Part shown: piece by piece, positions 10,399 to 20,800 of the stretch
Position numbering within the stretch: position 1 is the first letter of the stretch
Layout: each line of letters opens with the position of its first letter
Assembly (NCBI GenBank): GCA_900552075.1
Contig: URYL01000001.1
Location: forward strand, 310,001-374,000
Direction of reading: 5' to 3'
Length of the DNA stretch: 64,000 nt
From: an uncultured Bacteroides sp.
GTDB taxonomy: Bacteria > Bacteroidota > Bacteroidia > Bacteroidales > Bacteroidaceae
Made by a program: the position numbers and the translations under genes
Notes under the pieces: generated by a model
What the model saw: the letters and a program-made list of their open reading frames with translations, nothing else
The model's database searches: none
Told to the model about the DNA's origin: nothing

Positions 10399-11268
10399 TT
10401 ATTTATCGAAAGTCCTTGACACAAACGGCAGACACATATACAAAGCAGAATGCCAGTATTCCCAATCATGTCCACCGTCTCTTACCCTGAACTGACAGGA
10501 AATGCCTGCCTTGCGCATCGCCTGAAAGAACTCAATGTTCCGGTCGAGCAGGAAATCATCATCTCCACAATCGACAAACCATCTCACTGACTTTAATGCC
10601 TGAATTGTATTCGCATCTGCCTCAGACACGCGCTTGATGCAGCTGCGGTCTATCACAGCCCGTGTCAGAATGGCCAGCTTGCTGTCAGGATTCTCAAAGC
10701 GAGCCGCTCCTTCTTCCGGAATAGACATCAGCGCGCTCATGGCATAGACAGAGGCAAACTTATCAGCATGCCACAAGCCATAACCAGTGGCCCCGCCGCC
10801 TCCCATAGACAATCCGGCTACCGCACGATTTTCCTTATTCCCGATAATATTGTATTTACTTTCCACATAAGGCAAGAATTCTTCAAAAAAGAAATCTTCA
10901 TAAAGCCATCCCGGCATGTTGAAAAAACCATTCCATACTTCTTTGTAGATATCCCCTCCCGCATTGGGCATGACAATAATCATCTCACTGGCCTCCTGTG
11001 CATAAATCAAACGGTCGGCCACTTCCTGTACATGTCCGCGCCATACCCAATCCTGATTGGTCTGAGACATGCCATGAAACAGATAAAGTACCGGATATTT
11101 CTTACCAGGTATTTCCCCATAAGAAGGAGGAAGATAAATAGAGCATACCCTTTCTGTATTCAACTTTTTACTAAAAATCGTATCATTTACTACCCTGCTA
11201 CGCGAAAACAATGAGACAGGAATCAAGGCTAAAACCAATAAAAAAATAATAAAAGAATGTTTATCCAT
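10399..11268 (-). CDS. CE1-type esterase (feruloyl/acetyl-xylan esterase-like)
   Basis: About 289 residues, an alpha/beta hydrolase of the esterase D/CE1 family. The frame is open further upstream, but ATG at 11268 (or 11274) puts a clear signal peptide first (MDKHSFIIFLLVLALIP), so the upstream codons are rejected. Numbered from 11268: the nucleophile elbow AGLSMGGGG gives S154, Asp near 236 lies in CGDDDFL, and H267 lies in DGGHDWEYW. The YLFHGMSQT segment forms the oxyanion strand. CE1 enzymes in xylan loci cleave feruloyl or acetyl esters from arabinose or xylose. It is the first gene of the minus-strand enzyme operon and faces the plus-strand GH43 across 344 bp. Confidence 0.82.
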   Translation of the reverse strand: MDKHSFIIFLLVLALIPVSLFSRSRVVNDTIFSKKLNTERVCSIYLPPSYGEIPGKKYPVLYLFHGMSQTNQDWVWRGHVQEVADRLIYAQEASEMIIVMPNAGGDIYKEVWNGFFNMPGWLYEDFFFEEFLPYVESKYNIIGNKENRAVAGLSMGGGGATGYGLWHADKFASVYAMSALMSIPEEGAARFENPDSKLAILTRAVIDRSCIKRVSEADANTIQALKSVRWFVDCGDDDFLLDRNIEFFQAMRKAGISCQFRVRDGGHDWEYWHSALYMCLPFVSRTFDK

Positions 11269-11612
11269 AGACATAAAATTTAATCTACACAAAAATAACT
11301 CACATATAGATAAATTACAAGAATTTACGTTACCAGTCCTTTTGTCTATGTTACACACCCTACATATTGTATTTACAAAGCGTACATTTTACCTATGCTC
11401 ACATTACATTTTTTTCGATACACCGCTGAATGACAAGATTTTATAGAGATTACATTCAAATTACACAAAAAATACCACATCGTAACATACAATAAGAAAT
11501 CTGCAACATACCGTCACATCCTCCCCATACAAAACACGTACATTTGCATTTAGAGATTACACTTCATTTAACCACAAAATCATTCATTTAATTACAAGTT
11601 TAATTTTTTATC
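11269..11612. promoter_or_regulatory. Divergent intergenic region with motif shared with the susC upstream region
   Basis: No gene is seen in these 344 bp, which are AT-rich and must contain the promoters of both the CE1-GH95-GH43-GH127/GH146-GH97-GH43 operon (minus) and the GH43 lipoprotein (plus). CATATTGTATTTACA at 11363-11377, followed by CTCACATTACATTTT near 11398-11412, resembles CATATTATATGTTACA at 21200-21215 and the CTCACGCATGTAACATTTT that follows it, upstream of susC, in the same orientation relative to the minus-strand genes. A common regulator site is inferred; exact promoter elements were not resolved. Confidence 0.45.
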
Positions 11613-13325
11613 ATGAAAAATCAATTTAAACTACTTACACTAGGGACATTAGGTCTCCTAGCTACCTCCTGTAGCAGTAAGGTGACCATGCCAGAGTCTG
11701 GAGTACCCATTTTCAGTCAATTCACCTACACAGGAAAAGATGCGGTATACGAAAAAAATCCGCTCAATGAAGGCGAGTTCTACAATCCAATACTGCAGGG
11801 CTGCTACCCTGACCCCAGTATCTGTAAAAAAGGTACCGACTACTACTTGGTATGCTCTTCTTTTGCCATCAACCCAGGAGTGCCCATTTTCCATTCTACT
11901 GACCTGGTAAACTGGAAACAGATAGGTCATGTGCTCGACCGTCCCTCACAACTCAAAGTGGAAGATTCTGGTATCAGTGCCGGCATATATGCACCGACCA
12001 TACGATACAATCCGTACAATGATACCTTCTATATGATTACCACCCAGTTCTCAGGAGGTATGGGAAATATGGTGGTAAAGACCAAAGACCCCATGAAAGG
12101 ATGGAGTGACCCAATCAAACTGAATTTCGAAGGTATTGACCCGGATATATTCTTCGACGACAATGGAAAAGCCTACGTCACCCACAACGATGCTCCTGAA
12201 AAGCCGTTATACGAAGGACACAGAGTCATCAAAGTGTGGGAATATGACCTGGAAAAAGACCAGATAATCCCTGGAACAGATAAGGTTGTAGTCAACGGAG
12301 GAGTAGATTTGTCAAAGAAACCCATCTGGATAGAAGCTCCTCATCTCTATAAAAAAGGCGGGAAATACTACCTCATGTGTGCAGAAGGAGGTACAGGCGG
12401 CTGGCACAGTGAAGTGATCTTCATCAGCAATAATCCGCAAGGACCGTTCAAACCAGCTCCGGAGAATCCGATTCTTTCACAAAGACATCTTCCGGCAGAA
12501 CGCCCGTTCAAAGTAGACTGGGCCGGTCATGCCGATTTGGTAGAAGGTCCTGACGGACAATATTACGGTGTTTTCTTGGCTATCCGTCCCAATGAAGCCA
12601 ACCGAGTAAATACCGGACGGGAAACCTTCATGCTGCCTGTTGACTGGAGTGGTACTTTCCCTGTATTTAAAGGCGGCCTGGAACCTATCCAACCCAAACT
12701 GACCATGCCAGAAGGCGTGAAGAATGAAACAGGAAAGAACGGTTATTTCCCCAACGGAAACTTCACTTATACAGAAACCTTTACGCAAAGCCCGCTGGAT
12801 TACCGCTGGGTAGGAGTCAGAGGAGCCAAAGAAGGATTCATCTCTACCACAGAAGACGGACTGAAAATAACACCTTACGAAACCAATATCAAGGCTGTAG
12901 CTCCTACTTCCACTCTTTTCTATCGTCAGCAGCACATCAATTTCACCGTCACTACGACCCTGAAATATGTTCCTCGCACAGAAAAAGACCTTGCCGGAAT
13001 CACCTGTTACCAAAGTGAAAAGTTCAACTACGTATTCGGACTGACCAAGAAAGGGGAAGAAAACTATATCGTCCTGCAACGGACTGAGAACGGAAACTCT
13101 TCCACGCTTGCCAGTGAAAAAATTGAAAAGGATACTCCTGTCAACTTGCGGGTAAATGCTGAAGGCGACAACTATACATTCAGCTATTCCGTAAAAGACG
13201 ACAACTATCAGACCGTAGGAGGAACCGTTTCCGGAGATATCCTCTCGACCAACGTAGCCGGAGGATTTACGGGTGCCATAATCGGATTATATGCCACCAC
13301 ATCCAATGATGCGGAAGCGCTATAA
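11613..13325 (+). CDS. GH43 lipoprotein, xylosidase/arabinofuranosidase type
   Basis: A 570-residue lipoprotein: the signal peptide ends LLATSC, giving lipidation at C20. The GH43 propeller (about 55-365) carries D67 in CYPDPSI, D176 in GIDPDIFFDD and E241 in WIEAPHL. A C-terminal concanavalin A-like domain (about 375-565) completes the two-domain layout of GH43 beta-xylosidases and arabinofuranosidases. The acidic SS-K after the lipidated Cys does not settle surface versus periplasmic placement. It is the only plus-strand gene in the PUL, transcribed alone from the divergent region and closed by a strong terminator. It may therefore be controlled apart from the two minus-strand operons. Confidence 0.88.
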   Translation: MKNQFKLLTLGTLGLLATSCSSKVTMPESGVPIFSQFTYTGKDAVYEKNPLNEGEFYNPILQGCYPDPSICKKGTDYYLVCSSFAINPGVPIFHSTDLVNWKQIGHVLDRPSQLKVEDSGISAGIYAPTIRYNPYNDTFYMITTQFSGGMGNMVVKTKDPMKGWSDPIKLNFEGIDPDIFFDDNGKAYVTHNDAPEKPLYEGHRVIKVWEYDLEKDQIIPGTDKVVVNGGVDLSKKPIWIEAPHLYKKGGKYYLMCAEGGTGGWHSEVIFISNNPQGPFKPAPENPILSQRHLPAERPFKVDWAGHADLVEGPDGQYYGVFLAIRPNEANRVNTGRETFMLPVDWSGTFPVFKGGLEPIQPKLTMPEGVKNETGKNGYFPNGNFTYTETFTQSPLDYRWVGVRGAKEGFISTTEDGLKITPYETNIKAVAPTSTLFYRQQHINFTVTTTLKYVPRTEKDLAGITCYQSEKFNYVFGLTKKGEENYIVLQRTENGNSSTLASEKIEKDTPVNLRVNAEGDNYTFSYSVKDDNYQTVGGTVSGDILSTNVAGGFTGAIIGLYATTSNDAEAL

Positions 13326-13351
13326 TATGTATTCATTTTACTTTTCCAATC

Positions 13352-13400
13352 AAAAAAAATCAGCCCACTGACCGACAAAGGTTGGTGGGCTGATTTTTTT
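13352..13400. terminator. Bidirectional terminator between convergent GH43 and GH43-GH8 genes
   Basis: A long stem of AAAAAAATCAGCCCAC against GTGGGCTGATTTTTTT, with a partly paired interior, has a T-run on both strands. It sits 26 bp past the plus-strand GH43 stop and 24 bp before the stop of the minus-strand fusion gene, so it can serve both. Confidence 0.85.
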
Positions 13401-13424
13401 AATCAAATACAAAACACGGCTCAA

Positions 13425-15926
13425 TCACTGTGGAAAGATTATCCGGTAACGTCCGCTCAGATGCATAAAGGCAAACAAGCGCAACAAACCATCATAATAT
13501 TTATCCAAGTAACCATCTTCATAAGGCTCATGCTTTGCCTCCCATAGTTGCTTTACAAATTCATAACATTTTACATCTGTACACACCAATGATACAGCAG
13601 CAGAAGTAGCCACAAGTCCTAAAGAATGACGAAGCTGTTTATATTCACCAGCCTGCAAGACCTCTTTTACCGGACTTCCATCTACATTATACTGATCTTT
13701 AAAATCATAAAGCCCCTGACTATACAGAAAGTTCTGTATTTTATTGCCATATTCCTGCTGCCATTCTTTGTCGGCACATGCCCATGAATAATCCAGGGCA
13801 ATGTTCATAGGCACACGCCATGAATCAAAACGAAACGCATCCCCAATGATTCCACCTGAATTGAGCAAAGAGCCGTCATAGTTATTATAATCAGGATTCA
13901 ATCCTGTCACCGGATGAATGCTTTTATGCAAATACTCACGGCTTTTCTGGGCACATTCTCTCCAAAAGCGACTTCTCCCATCATTAGCCCATCTGGCCCA
14001 CACTTCATAAAAGGCTGGCAAATGATAAGACGGGTCTGTAAATCTCGCTCCAAAACCTGTAGGAGTAAAAGTAATCAGCTTTTGCTCCACATTGATAAAA
14101 GGAGTCACTGCGTCCATTCCGGTCTTTTGCATGGAACAATCCAAGATATTCTGTGCTTCCGCCAGATAATTGATACCCGAACTGTTTCCCCATCTGTTAG
14201 AAGCAAAGATCAAGGATGTCACATAATATAACTCCCCGTCGGATGCCGGACCCTCAGAGTTACGAGTTCCATCCGTCTGACAACTCCACGCAAAATAACC
14301 TTTCAACCTCCCATCCTGATGCTGCATATATTTTTTACACCAACGCCACAAACGGTCAAATATGTCTTTCCGGTCAAACTGGACAGCTATCATCATACCA
14401 TAGGACATCCCTTCCGTACGCACATCATGATTTTTAATATCACTAATATACGCCATAGAGTCGCCTACCTCAAAATAGACCTTGTTTTCCCCATAAAATA
14501 CCTCATTGAAAACCTCATTCAGTTTTGCATCTATTTCAGTCTGAGAATATCCCATCTCCGCAAAGAAATTCCGATATTGATGAGTTTCAAAAGCTCCGGC
14601 AGACCATGGGACCGCATCAAAGCCTAACCAATCAATCTCCACAGCCCCTCCCTGCTGGAGCATAAGCCGTACGTCCTGTATTCCCTTTGGTACATCACGC
14701 ACAGATTCCCTTATAATACACCAATCCTTACATGTCGGAACTTTGATTTGCGCCACTTCCTTATCTGCGACCTCCACTGTCAGCGTTCCGCCATAGAGAG
14801 ACTTTACCCGCATCTTCACTTCCTGTACTGGCTGGGTTCCGAAATCCACCTGATTATAACGGACCCAAGATTTCACTTTTGCCAGTTCACATTTCCATCC
14901 TTCAAATCTATTCTTTTCATCCACAAATGAAATCCCCACTCCTTTCTTACTGGCTTCACTATACCGGTCTATCTGTATTTTCATACGTGCATTTGTCACG
15001 CCTACTCCTCTTAATGTAGGCTTCACCTTCCGGATGGTCCCATCTGCATTAAAGCACAAAGTATCAATCCGGACCGAACGGCGTTTGTCTGCTTCCGGCG
15101 AGAAATCGTTATGATGATAAAAAAGGTACCACTGGCCTTTGTATTCCACCACTGAATGATGATTGGTCCAGCATCCCGTAGGAGATTCATCCATCATGAT
15201 TCCTTTGAAATCAAACGGCCCCATAGGTGAATCTCCCATTGCATAGGCCAAAGTTTCCGTCTTATCCTTTACCCACGGGAAAGTCAGATAATACTTGCCA
15301 TTTCTTTCAAAAACAAATGGTCCTTCCTTAAAGCCCTCTGGAAGGCCTTCTATCAAGACCGGTTCGGAAGCCAGCTCCCGCATATTATCTTTCAGTTTTG
15401 CCATACGCAACCCATTTCCAGCCCAATAAATATAGGCACTTCCATCCTTATCCACCATCACACAAGGATCGATACCTTGAATTCCACTTATCGGCTTCCA
15501 ATCAGGCATAAATGGTCCCGACGGATTATCGGCTACTGCCACTCCCACAGAAAATCCTTTTGCATTTTTCGCCTTAGCCGGAAAATAAAAATAATACTTT
15601 CCTCCTTTAAAGGCACAATCAGGTGCCCACATGGAATAAGATTCACGTTCCACCCAAGGCACATTATCCTGCGATAGAATCACCCCATGGTCCATCCAGT
15701 TTACTAAATCTTCTGACGAATATACATGATAGTCTTCCATACAAAACCAATCTTTAAGACGGGCTACCGGACTTTCTATATCATGTGACGGATACAAATA
15801 TATTTTCCCGTCAAAAACCCGCGCAGTCGGATCGGCTGAGAATGAATGATTAATGATCGGATTTTGCGAGTAGACTGCCAATGCAGACGCAAACAAAACA
15901 AGTACACAGAAATATAGATGCCTCAT
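13425..15926 (-). CDS. Two-headed enzyme: GH43, CBM6-like domain, GH8
   Basis: 833 residues from ATG 15926, which begins a clean signal peptide (MRHLYFCVLVLF); the longer frame adds 8 residues and is less likely. The N-terminal GH43 (about 25-305) has D32 in SADPTAR, D153 in GIDPCV and E201 in KEGPF. A CBM6-like beta-sandwich follows (about 310-440, ending EIDWLGFD). The C-terminal GH8 (about 447-830) has E505 in RTEGMSYGM (acid) and D563 in PASDGELYY. GH8 of this form resembles reducing-end xylose-releasing exo-oligoxylanase. Both active sites look intact, so one chain may remove side groups or xylose at one end and trim xylo-oligosaccharides at the other. It follows susD by 87 bp with a hairpin between. 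Confidence 0.88.
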   Translation of the reverse strand: MRHLYFCVLVLFASALAVYSQNPIINHSFSADPTARVFDGKIYLYPSHDIESPVARLKDWFCMEDYHVYSSEDLVNWMDHGVILSQDNVPWVERESYSMWAPDCAFKGGKYYFYFPAKAKNAKGFSVGVAVADNPSGPFMPDWKPISGIQGIDPCVMVDKDGSAYIYWAGNGLRMAKLKDNMRELASEPVLIEGLPEGFKEGPFVFERNGKYYLTFPWVKDKTETLAYAMGDSPMGPFDFKGIMMDESPTGCWTNHHSVVEYKGQWYLFYHHNDFSPEADKRRSVRIDTLCFNADGTIRKVKPTLRGVGVTNARMKIQIDRYSEASKKGVGISFVDEKNRFEGWKCELAKVKSWVRYNQVDFGTQPVQEVKMRVKSLYGGTLTVEVADKEVAQIKVPTCKDWCIIRESVRDVPKGIQDVRLMLQQGGAVEIDWLGFDAVPWSAGAFETHQYRNFFAEMGYSQTEIDAKLNEVFNEVFYGENKVYFEVGDSMAYISDIKNHDVRTEGMSYGMMIAVQFDRKDIFDRLWRWCKKYMQHQDGRLKGYFAWSCQTDGTRNSEGPASDGELYYVTSLIFASNRWGNSSGINYLAEAQNILDCSMQKTGMDAVTPFINVEQKLITFTPTGFGARFTDPSYHLPAFYEVWARWANDGRSRFWRECAQKSREYLHKSIHPVTGLNPDYNNYDGSLLNSGGIIGDAFRFDSWRVPMNIALDYSWACADKEWQQEYGNKIQNFLYSQGLYDFKDQYNVDGSPVKEVLQAGEYKQLRHSLGLVATSAAVSLVCTDVKCYEFVKQLWEAKHEPYEDGYLDKYYDGLLRLFAFMHLSGRYRIIFPQ

Positions 15927-15956
15927 AAATATCAGTATTAGATATAACAAAAAGAT

Positions 15957-15990
15957 AAAAAAAGCTGCCCCAAACTACATGGAGCAGCTT
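15957..15990 (-). terminator. Intra-operon terminator or attenuator after susD
   Basis: On the minus strand AAGCTGCTCC pairs with GGGGCAGCTT across a 9-10 base loop and is followed by a run of T. It lies just after the susD stop and before the GH43-GH8 gene, so it probably lets only part of the susCD transcription continue. Confidence 0.65.
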
Positions 15991-16013
15991 CTCATATTCA
16001 ACAAAAAATGAAA

Positions 16014-17834
16014 TTAGTTAGCAGAATTACCATGCATATTCGTATTGGTAGAAAGTTCTGTTGAAGGTATTGGCACACGTAAATGACGAGAATAATCAAA
16101 CGTCTGAGTACCAGTCAAGTTAGTCTGTTCAACCTGAAGAGCATTTTTATTCTTCAAGTTATTCAACATGATACTCTGATCCGGATCATTCGGATTATTG
16201 TACCATCTCATCAAGTTGAAGAATCTCCAGCCTTCCCAATACAACTCTACAGAATATTCATGTTTCAGAATTCGGCGTACGGTATTCAGTTCCATACCTT
16301 CACAAATGACATTACCATTTGTTCCAACCACTCTACCTACAACCGGAGGATCCTGCAACAATTCATCGACAGTAGGCAATGTACCACCTTTCAAATAATC
16401 TTTACCTGCATCAGCCTCAGTCGTATTGAACGCTTCGGTATTGTTATTCGCACGATCACGCACCATCTGAATGTATTTTTTAGCTGTTGCCTCATCGTTG
16501 TCAGCCTCCAGACAGCACTCTGCATACATCAACAGAATATCTGAATAACGAATAAGACGGTCATTAATACCACTCTGTTCTTTACTTCTCACCTGGTCAA
16601 GGCTATACTTACGGCAACCAAACCATTTTCCTTTCCATTCATCAAATGTATCGCCTGAGAACAAAACCTCATAAGGAATCCAGTTACCAGACTTACCTAA
16701 GAAATTACAACCACCTGGAATATACATACCCAGATAAGCACGAGGATCAATAATATTGTCATTCTCATCACGCTCAAACTCATTGTACAGGGCCAAAGAA
16801 GGCTGTCCATTCCACCATCTGGCAGACTCAGTAGAGTTAGGTGCACTCATTTCCAATTCACGGATTGTATTTTGTCCGGTTACAACCCAGTCATTTAAGT
16901 CACCATTGGCTGCAGGGTTAAAACCGTCTGTTTCTACACTCTGACAGAATTGTACCTCAAACAACGATTCCGAATTGTTTTCATTATCTTCTGTGGCATT
17001 GTCACGATAATTATCCACCAATGAATATTTACCGGAATTAATAATCTGCCACAACACGTCTTTAGCCAAAGCCCATTCTGCATCTCCCGCCTTTGCTGTG
17101 CCATCCAATATCGGACGAGCCATATACGTCTTTGCCAAAAAGGCAAGTGCAGAACCTTTGGTAGCACGACCTTCATTCTCTGTTCCTTCGTATGACCAGT
17201 CGGTAAGCAACTCTGATGCATCTTGGAAGTCTTTTATCATACGCTGATAAATAGCACCTGGTTCAGCAGGAGCCAACATATAATCCCCTTCACCGGTAGT
17301 CACATAATCACGGTCAGGAATTTCATCTCCCCAGAAATACACCAGATAGAACCGGCTCAATCCACGCAAAAAGATGGCTTCTCCTTTTAACCGGTTATAT
17401 AACTTCTTGTCATCTTCATTGTTCAAATCAAAAGCTCCATCCTGATTTGCTTCCAGTTTTTCAAGCGCTAAATTAGCCGCATACTGCAATACATACAAAT
17501 CCTGGTAACAAGTTGATACACTACCCAGGTCTGCGTTCACGTTATACTGAGACAATCTCGCTGTTTCAGGTTCACCAGCAGCCGCTCCACTTGTAAACAC
17601 ATATTCATCACTACGTGCATTCAGCATGAATGGCATCCAACGAGCCCATCCACCAGCTCTTTGAAGAATGTTATACGCTCCATTTACCGCATAAGTCAAA
17701 TGCTCTTTTGTATTATAATATGTAGCTTCGTTTTCTGCGGAAGGATTATTAAAATCCATGTCAGGCTCACATGAACTCATTGTCATTAATAATGAGCCTA
17801 AACAAATACCCATATATGTTTTAAGATGTTTCAT
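16014..17834 (-). CDS. susD: SusD-like surface glycan-binding lipoprotein
   Basis: 606 residues from ATG 17834 (MKHLKTYMGICLGSLL), with the lipobox ending MSSC, so it is an outer-membrane lipoprotein. An alternative ATG at 17852 adds six residues. The N-terminal region (NEATYYNTKEHLTYAVNGAYNIL) and the tetratricopeptide-like repeats, with the C-terminal ELYWEGWRFFNLMRW motif, are diagnostic of the SusD/RagB family. It forms the lid of the SusCD importer and binds the oligosaccharide at the surface. It starts 24 bp after the susC stop, in the usual order. Ligand specificity cannot be read from sequence. Confidence 0.95.
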   Translation of the reverse strand: MKHLKTYMGICLGSLLMTMSSCEPDMDFNNPSAENEATYYNTKEHLTYAVNGAYNILQRAGGWARWMPFMLNARSDEYVFTSGAAAGEPETARLSQYNVNADLGSVSTCYQDLYVLQYAANLALEKLEANQDGAFDLNNEDDKKLYNRLKGEAIFLRGLSRFYLVYFWGDEIPDRDYVTTGEGDYMLAPAEPGAIYQRMIKDFQDASELLTDWSYEGTENEGRATKGSALAFLAKTYMARPILDGTAKAGDAEWALAKDVLWQIINSGKYSLVDNYRDNATEDNENNSESLFEVQFCQSVETDGFNPAANGDLNDWVVTGQNTIRELEMSAPNSTESARWWNGQPSLALYNEFERDENDNIIDPRAYLGMYIPGGCNFLGKSGNWIPYEVLFSGDTFDEWKGKWFGCRKYSLDQVRSKEQSGINDRLIRYSDILLMYAECCLEADNDEATAKKYIQMVRDRANNNTEAFNTTEADAGKDYLKGGTLPTVDELLQDPPVVGRVVGTNGNVICEGMELNTVRRILKHEYSVELYWEGWRFFNLMRWYNNPNDPDQSIMLNNLKNKNALQVEQTNLTGTQTFDYSRHLRVPIPSTELSTNTNMHGNSAN

Positions 17835-17858
17835 AATTTTCCGATATTTCATTGTTAT

Positions 17859-20800
17859 TTAAAATGTCAACTGTAAACCAGCAAAGAATTCACGGTTAGC
17901 CCAATAGGTATCTCCAGAGTAGTAATAGGCTCCATCTACACCACGATTCAAAGTTGAACCATTGTTAGGTACCTGCGGGTCAAACATTGAATATCCTGTA
18001 ATAGTGAACGGATTCTTTACACCTAAATACAAACGTAAAGATTCAATGTGAGCTTTCGATATCAGAGCTTTGTCAAAAGTATAACCCAATGTAATACGGT
18101 TACAACGGAAGTAAGAACCATTTTCAATAAAATAGTCGGATGCCATTGTGTGATTACCATTCGGGTCATTCAGTACGGCACGGGGAACATCAGTATTCAC
18201 ATTGGCCGGCAATGTAATAGTCTCACCACCTGCAGTTGTAAAGGTCACATCTTCCGCACGGAAACGATTGTTCATATCTGCCATCTGATTCTTTGCAGCA
18301 TAACCACCCATCAATTCTGTCTTCCAGTTATTATAAATCTGGTTTCCAAAGTCACCTTGCCACAACATTGAAAAATCAAATCCTTTATATTCTGCCGTAA
18401 TATTCAAACCAAAAGAGCAATTCGGTAAAGAAGAACCGATAAATGTCTTATCGTCATCTGTAATTTGTCCGTCGCCATTCAAATCCACGTATTTCAAATC
18501 TCCGGCTGCAGCAGAAGGTTGAAGACGTTCTCCCTTGCTATTTACATAGTTAGCAGCCTCTTCATCTGTACGGAACAAACCATCTGTCTTATATCCCCAG
18601 AATTGAGCTACCGGCTGTCCAACTACCGTCATTGTTACATTACCCGTACTACAAGCACCACCGGCAAGTGAAGCATTGTCACCCAAACTTGTTACTTCAT
18701 TCCGATAAAGAGAGAAATTAGGAGAAATAGTCAATTTCACATCCCCAATCTGCTCACGATAAGTAGCTGAAAGTTCGATACCCCAGTTCTTCATGCTACC
18801 CACATTAGAATACATGGTATTGATATTACCTGTTGATTTAGGCAACTGTACGGCAAGCAACATATCGGTTGTCTTACGATTATAATAATCGAATACCAAG
18901 CTGAATTTATTATTAAACATATCAAGGTCGAAACCTACACCTGCATCTCTGGTTGTTTCCCATGATAAATCTGGATTAGCAAAATTTTCAATCAATGGGG
19001 CAGATGCATTAGAAGCAGTTCCCTCAGGATTAATCTGGTTAGGACCAAAAGTATAATATCTGTTGTCGGTTACCACTACTGACTGATAATCATACCGTCC
19101 AACCGCATTGGCACTACCAATCCAACCCAATGTGGCACGAAGTTTCAAGTTGTTCAACCAACTGGAAGTGGCATCTTTCATCCAAGATTCCTCGCTTACT
19201 CTCCAACCTACAGAGAATGATGGGAAATATCCCCAACGATTGCCTTTCTTGAATTTAGAAGATTCATCTGCACGGAAATTGGCGGTAATCATATATTTGC
19301 TGTTGTATGAATACATCACTCTGGCCAGATAAGAAAAATAAGCTTCGTTATACTGTGAACTCGTGATGTTCTGACTATCTGGGAAACGACTTTCCGGACC
19401 GAAATCTGCATATTCATTGCTACGACCAGAAATACCCGTAGACCATCCGTCAAATTTTTCTGATACCACACCTAAAACGCCCGACAAAGTGTGTACGTCA
19501 TTAAAGGTCTTATCGAAAGTCAACAAGTTTTCAATAATCTCATGTCCACTTCCTCCTTTTGTTGTACTTTGTGAATTATATGCCTGTCTTCCATTAGCGG
19601 TTCCAAGATCATGTTCCGGAATGAGAGTGGCATCATTGTTTCTGGCAAATGAATAGGTATAAGTCAAACGGTATTTCAACCAGTCAAAAATCTTTATTTC
19701 TCCAAAAATACTTCCCAATGCACTGATGGATCGATTGCGAAGCTTTTCATTTCTTAAGAACCAGATCTGGTTGACCAAGTCATTTCCATCACGTCCATTG
19801 TTACCAGTCAAGAAGAAACTACCATCTTCATTATACACTGGAAGGTTGGAAGGAGTCTGTAAAGTATTCATCAAAGAGGCACCCGTAAATCCATTTGTTC
19901 TGCTATAATTGGCAAATATACGACCACCGTAAGTAAAACGTCCCACAGTTCCTTCTACATTGGCATAGATGTTATCCACTTTCACATCTTCCGTATGCAT
20001 CTTATCATCATTGTCTGCATGTGTGGCACCAATACGATAGCTGGCATATTTACTACCTCCACTTACTGACAAGTCATATTTCTGATAGTTTGTATTGCTA
20101 AAATATTCATCCCACCAGTCTGTGCTACCAAGCGGACTACTTGGATTTGCTACACCTGTCGGAACTGTTTTATTCCATGTGCCATTGGCAATTGCATTCA
20201 CATCGGAGGAATTATAATAAAGTTCATTTACATAAACGGCATAGTCATAAGGATTCAACATGTCTACCTTACTTGTATTTGAACCAAAACCGGCATATGC
20301 ATTAAAACTTACTTTCGGTTTTCCTTCAGCTCCCTTTTTCGTAGTGACCACAATTACACCATTTGCACCACGCACACCGTAGATAGCACACGAAGCCGCA
20401 TCCTTCAACACCTGAATAGACTCAATTTCATTATCATTCGGAATATTACCAGAGGCGTCAATGATACCATCTACTACCCACAACGGGTCTGTACTACCTG
20501 TAATAGAAGAAGTACCACGAATACGAATCTTACCACCTGATACATTCACACCTGCCGTACTTCCCTGCAAAGCATCTGTAATTCCACCCGGAGACTTCAA
20601 AACTTCCTTTGGGCTTAAAGTGGCAATTGCTGAAGTCAAATCTTCTTTTTTCTGAGTACCATATCCTACTACTACGACATCATCCAGTAATTGGGTGTCT
20701 TCTTTCAATGTAACAGTCAGGTCTGTTCTGCCAGCAACCGAAATTTCCTGACTTTTATATCCTACAAAAGATACCACAATCACTGAATTAGAAGGTACAT

